64,000 nt of DNA from assembly GCF_026212465.1 (NCBI RefSeq), contig NC_080049.1:7556859-7620858 (forward strand), given 5' to 3'. This DNA comes from Amaranthus tricolor (taxonomy: Eukaryota > Streptophyta > Magnoliopsida > Caryophyllales > Amaranthaceae). The position numbers and the translations under genes were made by a program. Below the pieces are notes generated by a model. The model was not told the origin of the DNA. It ran no database searches and saw only the letters and a program-made list of their open reading frames with translations. Positions 22,944 through 35,188 of this stretch are shown in pieces (positions within the stretch are counted from its first letter, which is position 1; each line of letters begins with the position of its first letter).

Positions 22944-25900
22944 GCAAAACCGCCATTATTACTGAAGACGAGGAAGAAGAAGAAAAAATTTCATACTTAC
23001 AACATTGCCTACAAGAAGAGGAAGAAGAAACTTTTTATGAATCACTTGATCGGATCCTTTCTTCTTCTAATTCTTCTACTTCTAATTCTGAAGATGATAA
23101 CGATGTCAATTTGCCCTCTCCTTCGCCTCGCCGCCATAGGAATCATATCCATCATGGAAAGTCTTGTAAATTCCCAATGCCGGCTCAAAACTACGACGTT
23201 TGGGTTTCCTCTGAGTCGTTCTGTCTTTCCTCTATTGAGCAGCGTCGTGATCGCCTCCTTCGTGCGCTTGGGCTTGCATCTGACCCCTCTTTATCTCGTC
23301 GAGGAGTGAACAATTTGCGATCTGTGTCGTTTGATCATCATTTTTTGGTCGGGGAGACAGTTGATCAAGTGGGTAAATCGCTCCAGGAAGATGGTATTGG
23401 TGGAGGTATAAACAGGTCTAAATCTGATCAATGTAATTCCTGTTCTTCTACTTGTTGTTCTTCTTCATCGATTCTTTGTAGTCGTTGTGTTTCTGATAAT
23501 AATACTGTAAATAGAGATATTAAAAACAGTTATAATAAGCATAATGTTGTTGATGTTGGTAATAAAGTCAAGATTAAGGAGGTTAATTGTAATGGGGTTT
23601 TTGTTGATGATAATTTGGTGAACAATGGGTGTATTGAGTCGGGTTTAGGTGGTTCGAGTGATGAGATTTTGGAGGGGAGAAATGGTGGACAACAAGGGAT
23701 TAATGAGATTGAGGGCGAATGTGGTGGTGGGAAAGAGATTATTGAGAGTGAAAAGGTGTGTACTATTAAGAATCTCGACACGGGGAAAGAGTTTGTGGTT
23801 AAGGAGGTTAGAGAAGATGGGATGTGGAATAAGCTTAAGGAGGTTGGGACCGGGAGGAATTTGACTATGGAGGAGTTTGAGATGTGTGTCGGACATTCTC
23901 CGATTGTTCAAGAGTTGATGAGACGCCAAAATGTGGAGGATCAACTCAATAGTATTAAGGATGATGGGGAATCTAAGGGGGATAGCGAGGGTGGATCTAA
24001 GTCAAAGAAGAAAGTTAGCTGGTTTAAAAGTATTAAAAATGTGGCTAGTAGTGTTGCCGGGTACAAAGAGAGGCGTAGCAGTGATGATAGAGATACCTCA
24101 TCGGAGAAAGGTGGTCGTAGGTCTAGCTCTGCCACTGATGATAGTCAAGATACATCATTCCATGGGCCGGAGAGAGTTCGGGTTCGACAGTGTGGTAAAT
24201 CAGTCAAGGATCTCACGGCATTGTATAAGAGCCAGGAAATTCAGGCCCATAATGGTTCCATTTGGACTATTAAGTTTAGCTTAGATGGAAGGTACCTTGC
24301 AAGTGCTGGTGAGGATTGTGTCATTCATGTTTGGCAAGTGCTGGAATCTGAGAGGAAGGGTGAGCTTTTGATGGATAGGCCAGATGATGCAAATTTGAGT
24401 CTTTGTATCTTAGGAAATGGATCACCTGAACCAAATTCTCTTTCCTCTAGCCTGGATAATTTAGTGGAGAAAAGGAGGAGGGGCAGGCCATCTATCAGCC
24501 GGAAATCTGTTAGCTTGGATCATATTGTAATTCCCGAGGTTGTTTTTGGGCTGTCAGAGAAACCTATCTGTTCATTTGAGGGGCATTTAGATGACGTGCT
24601 TGACCTCTCGTGGTCGAAATCTCAGGTTAGTAATGTTGGATAAACCTTTACTTTTCTCCTCTCCATATCATACTATTTCTCTGTTTGCTTTACCTTAAAT
24701 GATGAGTGCTCTTACTTCCTAGTATGTGTATTTAGGTGCTTTTCTTTTGTCAAGAATATGGAAAGCCCATTTAACCATGGGGTTCAATTGGTGGTGTCAA
24801 AAAATTCTTGATTGTTTTTACTCTTGTTTTTAGTTTTTGCTAGAATTATATTTTACATTTTGAACTTTCCATGTTATTCATGGTGCTAAATGATGCTGTA
24901 TTGCTACACTTGTAAAATCATTATTTTACTACCTGTCCTCAACTCTTGTTTAATAGTCATTTCTATGATGATGAGAATGAGGTCGTTTGTGATGTGCTCT
25001 CAATGCTTTGAGATAGAGCTTGTTTAGCATTTTCTTGAAGTTCTAATATTTGTAAATTCAAAACGAATAACTTGAAGATAGAGGTTGATTAGCATTTTTT
25101 TGAAGTTTTGATATTAGGAAATTAGAAATGAATATTATAAGTGTTTTACATTTTGTTTTGTCCGTTATCGATTGAGCCAAGGATTTGTATTTGTTTGGTT
25201 TCTAATTACTTTTTTTTAATTAGGTTTCTAATCACTACTTAAATGTACTATAGTAAAATGACTCATTAAATAATACTCCATTGCAGTACTTGCAATAAAT
25301 TCAAATTAGCCTCTTTCTCCTGGCAAGTGAATATTTTTCAAAAATTACGTGACACTAGAAATACGCGTTTTAACAGAATCAGAAAAGTAACATGATTCAG
25401 TTAATTATCAATTAGGGTTTAGAATTATCACTTTGGGGCCTGGGGGTGGTTTTTTTTTAAATAATATTTTCAGTGGTTGGGGGCTCACTCTATTGGACTT
25501 TTCTGATTGAGGAATTAACTTACAGTTGGAATTATTGTGTGAGCAATTAGAAGATCCAGCTACGGGTTTGATTAGGAAGATGGTCAAAAGTTTGGAGTAT
25601 TGTTAATGTGTTCAAATAAAATAATCTAATAGCAGAAACCCTAGTGTCGTTATTCGGGTTTCATCGCTTGGAGACACTACTCATACTTTGCAATATTTTA
25701 GGCTTTGTAGTATTTTCATTTGAAATTACGGTTTGGCTTTTTCATTGTGATTTTTTTACTCCCTCTTATTCTAATCAAATGTTCCATTTGATTTGGCACA
25801 AACTTTAAGATAGAGGGGAGGGGGACCACATAGGAGGAGTGAATAAGGAAAAGAGTGAGGGAAAACGTGATAATTTAATGGCAATCGTGTAAATAGTTGG

Positions 25901-28900
25901 ATTTCATGAGGGCATAAAATAAGGGAAAAAGGTTACTAAATAACAAAGTGAGACATTTGATGTAAATATGCCAAAAGAGGAAGTAAAACATTTGATTAGA
26001 ATAGATAGGAGTATGTTTTATGTCATATAAAATCGACTCTACTATACTTCTGAATTTGGTGATAATCGTAATTATAGTTTAATATTTGAATTTGGCTTTA
26101 TTAGCATAATTTCAAAGCTTTGCAAATGCATTGTGTTGTGATAAAGGTAATTTTGCAAAATAATAGTACACGTAGGATTTGAGATTGTTTATAGCTTTTA
26201 GTTTATATTTATTAGCTATACATTTGATTAAAGGACCATTTTCCTTTATATCCATTTACTATTGAACATTGAGTTGATCTTTTAGCAACATGCTATCGTT
26301 ATGCAGTAAGGTCGATTTTTCCCCCCTCATTGATGATACTTGTTGATTATGTTTATATGAATCCTTATTCTTGGTATATGTAGTTACTACATGTATGTTG
26401 GAAGAGCATAAGGTAGAAATTGGTTTCCTTAGGCTGCTTTTATATTATGTTTTCAGCTTCTGCTTTCATCCTCGATGGATAAGACGGTGCGCTTGTGGAA
26501 ATTGTCCAGCAAAACTTGTTTGAAGGTGTTTTCCCACAGTGACTATGGTTAGAATATTACTATATTTATTGTTCCTTAAACTTGATTTTTTGCAGTATCA
26601 GTGATGATATTATCTCTTGCTGATTATCACTGTTTGCCTTATTGTGATGTATTGTATAATTGTTTTTGGGTTTGTCCAGTAACTTGCATCCAGTTCAACC
26701 CCGTTGATGATAAATATTTTATAAGTGGATCTCTAGATGCGAAGGTTCGCATATGGAGCATTCCTGATCGTCAAGTTGTTGATTGGAATGATCTGCATGA
26801 GATGGTCACTGCTGCCTGCTACACCCCGGATGGTCAGGTACGCTGGAATGTAGTAAAAAAATGCTTTTGATATCTTTGCAAATCCTCTATGGAGTTTTTA
26901 TACTATGGTTTACTTCTTGAAGGGTGCATTAGTTGGTTCATACAAGGGAAGCTGCCGCTTATACAACACATCTGGTATGTTTTTGGGGCTGTCTCTCTTG
27001 TGCTTATTTGTTTGGTTGTATGATTTGCATTTACCGACTTTTATACTCGCCAAACTTTCTATTGTTGCAGAAAACAAGTTGCAACCGAAGTGTGTGATCA
27101 ACCTGCAAAACAAGAAGAAGAAATCCCACCTCAAAAAGATCACTGGGTTTCAGGTGAGGAGTTTAAAATCTAATCTCTTTCTCTATAGTTATGAAATTTT
27201 AGCCTTATTGTAGTATAATCATTTCATCATATTCCTAACTGTATTCCTACTTGCTTTCCATGTGCTGAAATTGCTCCCTTCTGTTTATCAGTTCGCTCCA
27301 GGGAGTTTTACCGAAGTTCTTATAACATCCGCAGATTCAAGAGTTCGGGTTGTTGATGGCTTGGATCTGTTTCACAAGTTTAAAGGTACATGCTATAGTG
27401 ATTATGTGTTTGATTTCTTTGCGGTTAATGATATGCAATTCTTACTCTGATGGAATTGGTTATTGTTTTCATTATTTATGCGAGTTTAAATGTCTTCTTA
27501 TTTAAACTGGCTCTTGTGTCTTTCTATCGAATTTCTTGCATTAGTTTTAGTCATTAGATCTTTGATTTCCATCTTTTGTGCATGAGAAGGCAATCATCAA
27601 AGTCATAGTGATTATTGGCTTTGATTGTAACTTGAGAGTTTGTTCATTGATAACTTTCAATGGGCTAGAAGTGAATGGGTGAATGATTGAGTATCTGTTT
27701 CATCTGCCAAAGAATGCTTTGAGTTTGTGGTGTTAATACCTCACCAAACTTGTTATATGTCTTTTTCAAACTCAATGGTAAAGTTGGATTGTGTTCGTCA
27801 AGTTACTGAGGCTAGTCTATATATTATATACACTGGACCGAGGATTGTTATAATAACTCAAAATTGATGGAACTAACTTGTTTACTGGGACACGTTTGGC
27901 CTAATAGAGGGTTAGTGTAGGATCCATGTTGAGGTTTTTTAAGTAGTGCTTTTAATTGATTTTTGTTTGTGTCCTACTAATTTGATTGATAGGTAATAGT
28001 TACTTGTTTCACTCAAGTTTCTATAAGCCTTTGAGCAACTGTTCCTTTTTTGATTGGTTTCGATGATGATACATATACGAGTGATGCCTATTGCATGAAT
28101 TGTTTCTAAAGGCTTACAGCGGAAATGCTGATGATGAAGATGTCTATGCTATTTAGTTTCAGACAGCGGCGCTCAATAATTTTCTGATTCATATGACCAT
28201 CAGAATTGACATTTTACCTGAACGTTTTTGATTTATTACGTAACAATTGTTGTGTGAATCATAAACCATATATTGTATGTAGCTCAAGTAACATTGGGAT
28301 TGGGAAGTATGCATTTTCTCTGGGAAGACAGTTTTTCGAGTGATAAATCTAGGAGGTATGTTGTGCCACTCAGAGTCGCAGAGTTCCCATATGTCTCATT
28401 GGACATATGTAGTAATTCACTGAGTATTTGCATCAATTGTTGTACAACTTTAGTTCTCTTTGGATGTGTGGTTGCTAGAAATTTTGATGCTTTCTATGAG
28501 TAGTAACGGTCCGCTTGGCAGGCATATGTGACATATTGACCGATTAATGGAGGATATGATGTTTTTTAATTGTTTTTTGAGCCATTGGTTGTTGAGATTG
28601 ACTTTTGATTTCACTTCATTCTTTTGGCATTTCCTTCCATTATGGTAAATCATTTTGTGAAGCCAACCTTGGTTGGTGGGTTTCTTTTGCTTGTGTTTGA
28701 TGCTTCAGACAAAAGCTATTCTTTTAAGAAATTGCTGAAGGATTGTTGGTCATGTGCTATTGTGCTATATCTAAAATAATTCTTTCTGTGAAATGAAAAC
28801 CCTATTTTCCCATTGGTGTTTGAGGTGTGGATTCAATCTAATTTTCTTTTCAAAATAGGGTTCCGCAATACCAACAGTCAAATTTCAGCTGCCCTCACTG

Positions 28901-29457
28901 CCAATGGCAAGTATGTGGTGTGTGCGAGTGAGGATTCCCACGTGTATGTCTGGAAACATGAAGGTGAGTCCCGGCCTAATAGAAGCAAGGGAGTTACCGT
29001 CACTCGTTCATATGAACATTTCCACTGCCAAGATGTATCTGTGGCCACGCCATGGCCTGGAATGGCTGAAATGTGGGGATCACAAGATTTATGCTCTGAG
29101 GATCTAAATGGAGTGCACCATCATATGGATGAGGCCTCAACAGCCAACCACCCCCCAACACCAGTGGAGGAGTTCAATGGTAACGACAGCTCTCCTTCTG
29201 CATCCGGTTGCAGTAATAGTCCTTTTCGTGGCACAATATCTAGTGCACCCAACAGCTATTTCTTTGATAGAATCTCGTCAACATGGCCAGAAGAAAAGCT
29301 ACTTCTAGCCACCAAAATTCGAAGTCCACGTGTTAGTTTAGACTACTCCAACGGAGTGCTACAAAACCGTGCTGCTTGGGGAATGGTGATTGTTACCGCT
29401 GGTCTCAAAGGGGAAATCAGAACTTTCCAGAACTTCGGATTGCCAGTTCGGATATAG
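22940..29457 (+). CDS. WD40-repeat protein, plant WDR44-like class, 920 aa, seven exons
   Basis: Coding exons are 22940-24625, 26457-26547, 26680-26837, 26923-26974, 27071-27153, 27292-27385 and 28859-29457; all introns are GT-AG and in frame. Residues 1-430 are low-complexity, with an acidic start ([15 protein letters not shown]), Ser-rich blocks and the conserved [22 protein letters not shown]40 repeats begin near residue 432 ([20 protein letters not shown], ending HVWQV) and continue through [14 protein letters not shown]...[18 protein letters not shown]...VRIWSI, CYTPDGQ...CRLYNTS and [15 protein letters not shown] final strand is [21 protein letters not shown] propeller of about seven blades is expected. 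Human WDR44 binds Rab11; a trafficking role for the plant class is inference. The ATG at 22940 was chosen because the frame further upstream has only a GTG. Confidence 0.92.
24626..26456 (+). other. Intron 1 of the WD40 gene
   Basis: Donor GTTAGTAA, acceptor TTTTCAG, 1.8 kb. It contains a Stowaway-like MITE at 25759-26011. No coding block was seen. Confidence 0.75.
25759..26011. mobile_element. Stowaway-like MITE (Tc1/mariner type)
   Basis: The left end CTCCCTCTTATTCTAATCAAATG matches the reverse complement of the right end CATTTGATTAGAATAGATAGGAG with few mismatches. It is flanked by TA on both sides (25757-25758 and 26012-26013), the target of Tc1/mariner elements. Length is 253 bp, and it lies in intron 1 of the WD40 gene. 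Confidence 0.88.
27386..28858 (+). other. Intron 6 of the WD40 gene
   Basis: 1.47 kb, donor GTACATGC, acceptor AAAATAG. Short open frames near 28273 do not match the WD40 family and would interrupt the last blades. Nothing else recognised. Confidence 0.75.
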
Positions 29458-32239
29458 GTATGTTTTTTTGTTCGCCCGTGTTGTCATACCGTGTACAGAG
29501 ATTTGTAATATTTGTGAGCATTTGTTCTTGCTTGCTTGTAACTTGTGGTCGGATGAGGCAAGAAAAAGCTCATCCGACTTCCAAGCATCGAGGAAGAAGT
29601 ACAGATTTATTGGGGGAATGGGGAAGAAAAAAATATAAAGAAAGAGGAAAAAAAAAATGTTACACCCAGAATTTAGAAAGTGATGGATTTTATTTATGTA
29701 ATCCAAATCAAAAAAAAATGTAAGAGTTATGCCACAAAGCTTATTTATTGAGTTATAAATGAATTGATTCATATTGATACATAGTCCTACAATTACAAAG
29801 TATCCATGTGCATATGTGTACTTGTATGTTGAGATTCCTTGCCTTCTCCTTAGTCTCTAGTTTCTACTGTAGCATGTGAAATGACATCCTGTAATCATAA
29901 TTATTTGTGCAAATTGTCAGTAATCATTCTGCTTATGTTATTAGAGGAAACTTCATTCCTCCTCCTCCTCCTGCTGCTCTGATTTCTTAGTGTATTACTC
30001 GTGAATTTGTTATAAAAATGATATTTTCTCTTATAATATTGAAGTACTTCCTCTGTTTCGAAATGCTCGCTACATTATGGTTATTGGCATTTATTCGTGA
30101 TCCAAGCTTATTTTATATATTGCGGCTAATATATAAGCAAAAATATAGGCAAGTAGGATCTTATTATAGTGTGTTAAATGTTACAAGGAAAAACACATGC
30201 AACATGTAATTTGGTGAAGACATTATTTTGGTAAATGAGACTCGGAAGAGGATAAATATAGAGTTAGAACAATGGATACAAGAGTTGGATTCATAAGGGT
30301 TTAAATTTAAATGGAGTACGACGGAATACATAAAGTGTAACTTTAGTACAAATCAAATTACTAGATAAAAAATAAAGCTTGAAGAGAAAAAAATTGCCCT
30401 AAATGGTTGCTTGAAATACCTTCGGTCCATATTTTAGAGTAGTCAAAACATCCAACAAGATGTGCCTCGTAGAATCAATTGTTAGTGACGTGGAGAGCCA
30501 TGTTAATATATTATATGATAACCATAGAATTAATTAAGGGAAATTTTCACCAAATAACCATTAGACCAACTACACCGATGAAACTTTGATTTGTTTGGAC
30601 ATAAATTTAGGTGAATTTTTTTAGTTTAACATAAATATTTTTGAGTTGTAACTTACTATTATTTTGCCAAAATATAATAACAAATAAAAACAATTATATG
30701 GTATATTTAGCATTATTTTTGACCCAGAACCAAACCTATTTAAGGGTTCAGAGAGAGGATTTGGGTCGAGTCTGAGTCTGAAGACCCTGGACTGAGAGCC
30801 AAACCTATTTATTTTGATGGACCCAACACTGAACCCGAATTTGCTGGGTCTCAAAAAATTGGACCCAAATGCTAAAAGTAGGGACTAGTTGGGCGGGTTT
30901 TATAAGGTCTTGGATTCATGACTAGGAGCCAGGCCTAAGTGAATAAGGCCGGGCTGAATAAGGGCCTTTAAAATTTCATATGAGCTTTATTTAGCTGACT
31001 CGAATCGTTTTCATAAATAGAAATTATTTTTATCCCCAATGATCAATTTATAATAATTAATATGATCTCACCGTAAGACATGCCTCAAAGTTGAATTAAA
31101 TAGCCTAATGATAGAAATTTTTAGCTTATAGACTTCTTGTTTTGAGGCCGTCTCACTGTGAGACGATCTCTCAGAAGAATAGCTTTGAAATTTGTTTGTA
31201 ATAATTAAGTTGTAGAAACGTTAATAATCCTCATTGACATTGTTCTTTATAATAATTGTAAATGCCTCGTTTTCAGCTCTTATTAGGCTCTTTTATAGTC
31301 CGCTCCATTTAAATTGTAGTAATTCCGTTTTTGGCCAGACCCATTTACAACCCGGCTCATACAAAGCCCTTATAATAACGGGCTAGATAAGAGCTCAAAA
31401 TGAGTGCCGAACCCTTAAATACCTCTACCATGACCATTCCTAATATTTAGAACTGATAAATTGATTCACGTAAATATGACATTATTGTGGTTGTTAAATA
31501 TATCAAGGATGAAGATTGATAACAAAGTGAAAACCAACAATCTTACTAAGCAAGTAATGGGAGAGGGTTTTATTCACTATCATGCTTTGATGGAATTATT
31601 GGAGGAATTAATACTCAAGAGTAATGCTTTGTGCCACTAGTCGACCTTAAAACATTCCAATCTTTCCTTTGGTTTATATTGTCTTCATGAAAATCCACTT
31701 ATTGCTAAAGCATAATTACTATGACATTTATACAGAAGAATTACAAAGAAAATAAAGATAATTTGTCATAATAAAATCATTCTCATCATTAATTGTCTTC
31801 TATAAAAAATAAAAAGTAAATAATAAATTAAAAAAAAAAAAAAACATTGTAAGAGGTTAACCTATGATAATAACAAATAACGTAACTGTGTGGATGACAA
31901 TCAAATAAAGAATATGAATTGTAATCAAAATAGTAACGAGACTAATTTGGTAGTGGTGAGAATATGAAAAAATAGAATCAATTAGAGTTTCTCTAATACA
32001 TTCTATTATATATACTCTTCAAATTAGATCCAAAGAATCTTTTCTTTCTTTGTGGTTCACTTGTCCATAATTTTCTACTGATTTTAGGAGGAAAATTTAT
32101 TGACAATTTTAATGTTATGCTTGTTTATTTCTACTTCTAATCATTTTTTATAATATGAGTCAATGTTTCTTTAATGTAGCCTCAAAATAGGTATTTTGAT
32201 CTTTATTTATAAGAAATATTTTCCTTTAAAAATAAAAAT

Positions 32240-32298
<59 letters not shown>

Positions 32299-33600
32299 CA
32301 ACTCGCCTGACCAATCGTTTTGAAAAGTTATGTTGTAATAAAAATTTGTGAACAAAAAAGCTTTTTTATGATCAATTTTTCATTATAATTGGAATAACAT
32401 GATACATTTTATAATCTAAAAGATAAATTATTCTAGTTCAATTATTTAATACCAGTAATCAAAGAGGTCGTTATTTCATTTTATACACCAAATTCCAACA
32501 ATAGAGGGGAAATATCTTGTAAGAATAGCAACAGTAATACAAGAATTGGCTTTAGCCCATACTCTAGTCCCTTTCATGTTTATTATAACTTGGGAGCCCA
32601 AAACACTTTATCACCTCAAATTGAAAACCAATGGCAGCTAGTTAATTATCATGCTCACATGGTCACATGTTTGGTATTTTTCATTATTCAATCTACACAT
32701 ACAAATGAGGTTAAAATAAAGAAAATTTGACTCAATTTTCCTATTTAAATTACCCTAGTACAAATCATCATTATTATACTTAGTGTATTCCACTCATAAA
32801 AAACTATGACCAGGATCTGGGGAGGTAAGAACGACGGCGGCTGATACTCACAGAGGAGAGCGTGATCAAAAAGTCTATCGGCTCGAAAAAGGTCTTCAAA
32901 AACTCCAGTACAAATGATGTGAAAATAATAAATAATTAAAAGTGATAAAAATATATTTTATATATATAGAAAATTGAAAAAAAAATGTGAGTGAGTTGAA
33001 GAAATATGTTAGATGTGTAATTGAAAATTAAAGCTAAAATTTTAGCCATTATCAAGAATAGCAATTGAGCATTTTCAAAAAAAAATCTAAAAGAAATAAG
33101 ATAAGGTTAATTCTTTAGAAAAAGAGTACTTTCTTGTGATGTTATTCCTATTGGTTGATAATCACGAATACAAAAGTTAACTCAGAATATCATATCGATC
33201 GTGGATTAAGTACTTCAAATTGATTTAATATTGGAAAATATCGAGTCTTTTTTAAATTTTACATAATTGTAAATATATTTTAAAAAAATATATTTTAAAA
33301 ACAGATCAAATTAAATTTAACGGATTTATTTTGAAAATCTGTTATTAAAGTATTACAAAGAATGGCTCGTCAGTACTCAAAGCCATAACGTAAAGTCTGG
33401 ACCCACACACAATCTTTTAAAATTTTGATACTTTCTTAGTTTCAATTTAAAAGTTGGAGAAAACTTGTGGTGGAAATCTAAAGCTCATATTTTGATTGGG
33501 CATTGAGTAATAAAGTGGCAGATGTATATTCCTGTAAATTATGTTATCCGCATATTATCTTCAAAGTTCAAACCCCACTTCACCTTTTCATATTTGTCCA
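29458..33600. other. Intergenic DNA between the WD40 and POR genes
   Basis: 3' UTR of the WD40 gene followed by A/T-rich sequence. About 30043-30330 begins like a Stowaway MITE (TACTTCCTCTGTTTCG) but no clear second end was found. About 30715-30860 and 31140-31430 contain GACCC-rich words and a GTCTCACTGTGAGAC hairpin that look like decayed repeats. About 32810-32890 resembles the conserved GGATCTGGGGAGG stretch seen in some plant retroposons. No gene was found. Confidence 0.5.
32244..32299. repeat. (AT)n(GT)n microsatellite
   Basis: An almost pure AT run of about 45 bp followed by a short GT run, in intergenic DNA. Confidence 0.95.
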
Positions 33601-33608
33601 AAAACTTC

Positions 33609-33616
33609 CTATATAT
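33609..33616 (+). promoter_or_regulatory. Probable TATA box of the POR gene
   Basis: TATATATT lies about 80 bp upstream of the POR start codon, leaving room for a leader of roughly 50 bp. Position and composition are the only evidence. Confidence 0.45.
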
Positions 33617-33696
33617 TTGGCCTTGCCATATCTAACACTATCTTAAATATCACTTCATTATACTCAAACTTGACACATCAAAAAATACACATAAAA

Positions 33697-35154
33697 ATGC
33701 CACTTCAGGCTGCATCTTTGCTTCCTTCTGCATTATCCATCCCAAAGGAGGTGAACTTCATTATGTGTGTACAGTGTATTGTTAATTTAACCGGAGAAAA
33801 TTATCGATAAAAAATTAAACTTTTCTAGCTTGATCTACTGAAATTAAACTTATCTATTGTTTATTTCTAAATTAATCCATTTATTAAGTATATTTGCTAA
33901 AAACAAACTCACATACATATTCATAATCATCTTCAAACCTTGTTTGTAAGTCAAACAATTAAAAATAAACAATAATTGAATATATTTTCAACAATTATAC
34001 TAAATAAGTGAATTTATTTAAAAATTAACAATAGTTAATTTTATTTTGATCGGAACGAGTAAAGATTAATTTACTTTTCATAATTTTGCTATTTAAAAAA
34101 TTCTCATAATTAATTGAATGTTGGATTTTTGTAGGTGAAGTCGAATGCTTGCCTCAAGGACTCGAACTTGTTTGGGGTCTCTCTTTTCGACTATGTTAAA
34201 CTTGATTTCAGTTCCTCTGATTTAAGGTGCAAGGTATAATATCTGACTACTTTTTCGTCCCACATATTTTACGTCATTTTAGATTACGACGTAAAATTTT
34301 TTCATTCAAATAAATTGAGTAGGACAAAGCAATGATGTTCTGAGGACTTTTAGTTTTTTGGAAAAATTAACGTAAATAATACAATCTTTTGTAATTTCCA
34401 TACAATAAAGATAACTTTTGATTAACCATGAATAATACTAATTTAGGGGTTTTTTTTCCTAGAATAATATCAACTTTAGTTTGTTAGCTAATTTACCAAT
34501 TTTTTTTTGTTATATAATCTCCTATAGTTTAATTTTTTAACATGTTAGGGATATTTTAGGAAAACACTCTCTAAGTTGATATTATTCATGGTTAATCAAA
34601 AGTTACTATATTATTATAGAAAAATTAACAAAAGATTGTATTATTCGTCATAATTTTTCCTTATTTTTTCTAATGCTTTTGTGAGTGCATGACTACTCAA
34701 CTTTAAGAAAAAGTCTACCTTTGAGAATACTAAGAAAACTCTACCTTTGAGAATACTAGCTACTTCCTCTTTTCATTTAGATGGTTTACAGTAACATATA
34801 TCTATTAGCTGCAAAATATTAGCAATAAAACTAATCAATTAGATCCTAAATGTATCTTTAATTTCACCCCATAAAAAGATATCGACTACATAAACTAATA
34901 TAATCTAATTTAAGTGATTGTTGATATAAATTCTCCTTTTCCTAACATTTTTATCACCTAATAGTGCTCATTTATTTGCCACATTCTAAATAAAAATGAT
35001 AATAATAATTCGTATATAGCACAAATATCTATTTTGTTGATGGAATAATGGAAGTTTTAAAAATACGACACTTACCCAACATTAAAGGGTGTATTACTAA
35101 AAATAGTATTTAGTCGAAATTTACAATGTACACGTCAATTAGCTTAACTATCGC

Positions 35155-35188
<34 letters not shown>

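Noticed and set aside
28273..28503. Possible extra WD40 exon in intron 6
   Set aside because: The translation has no WD40 pattern, and exon 6 joins exon 7 in frame without it.
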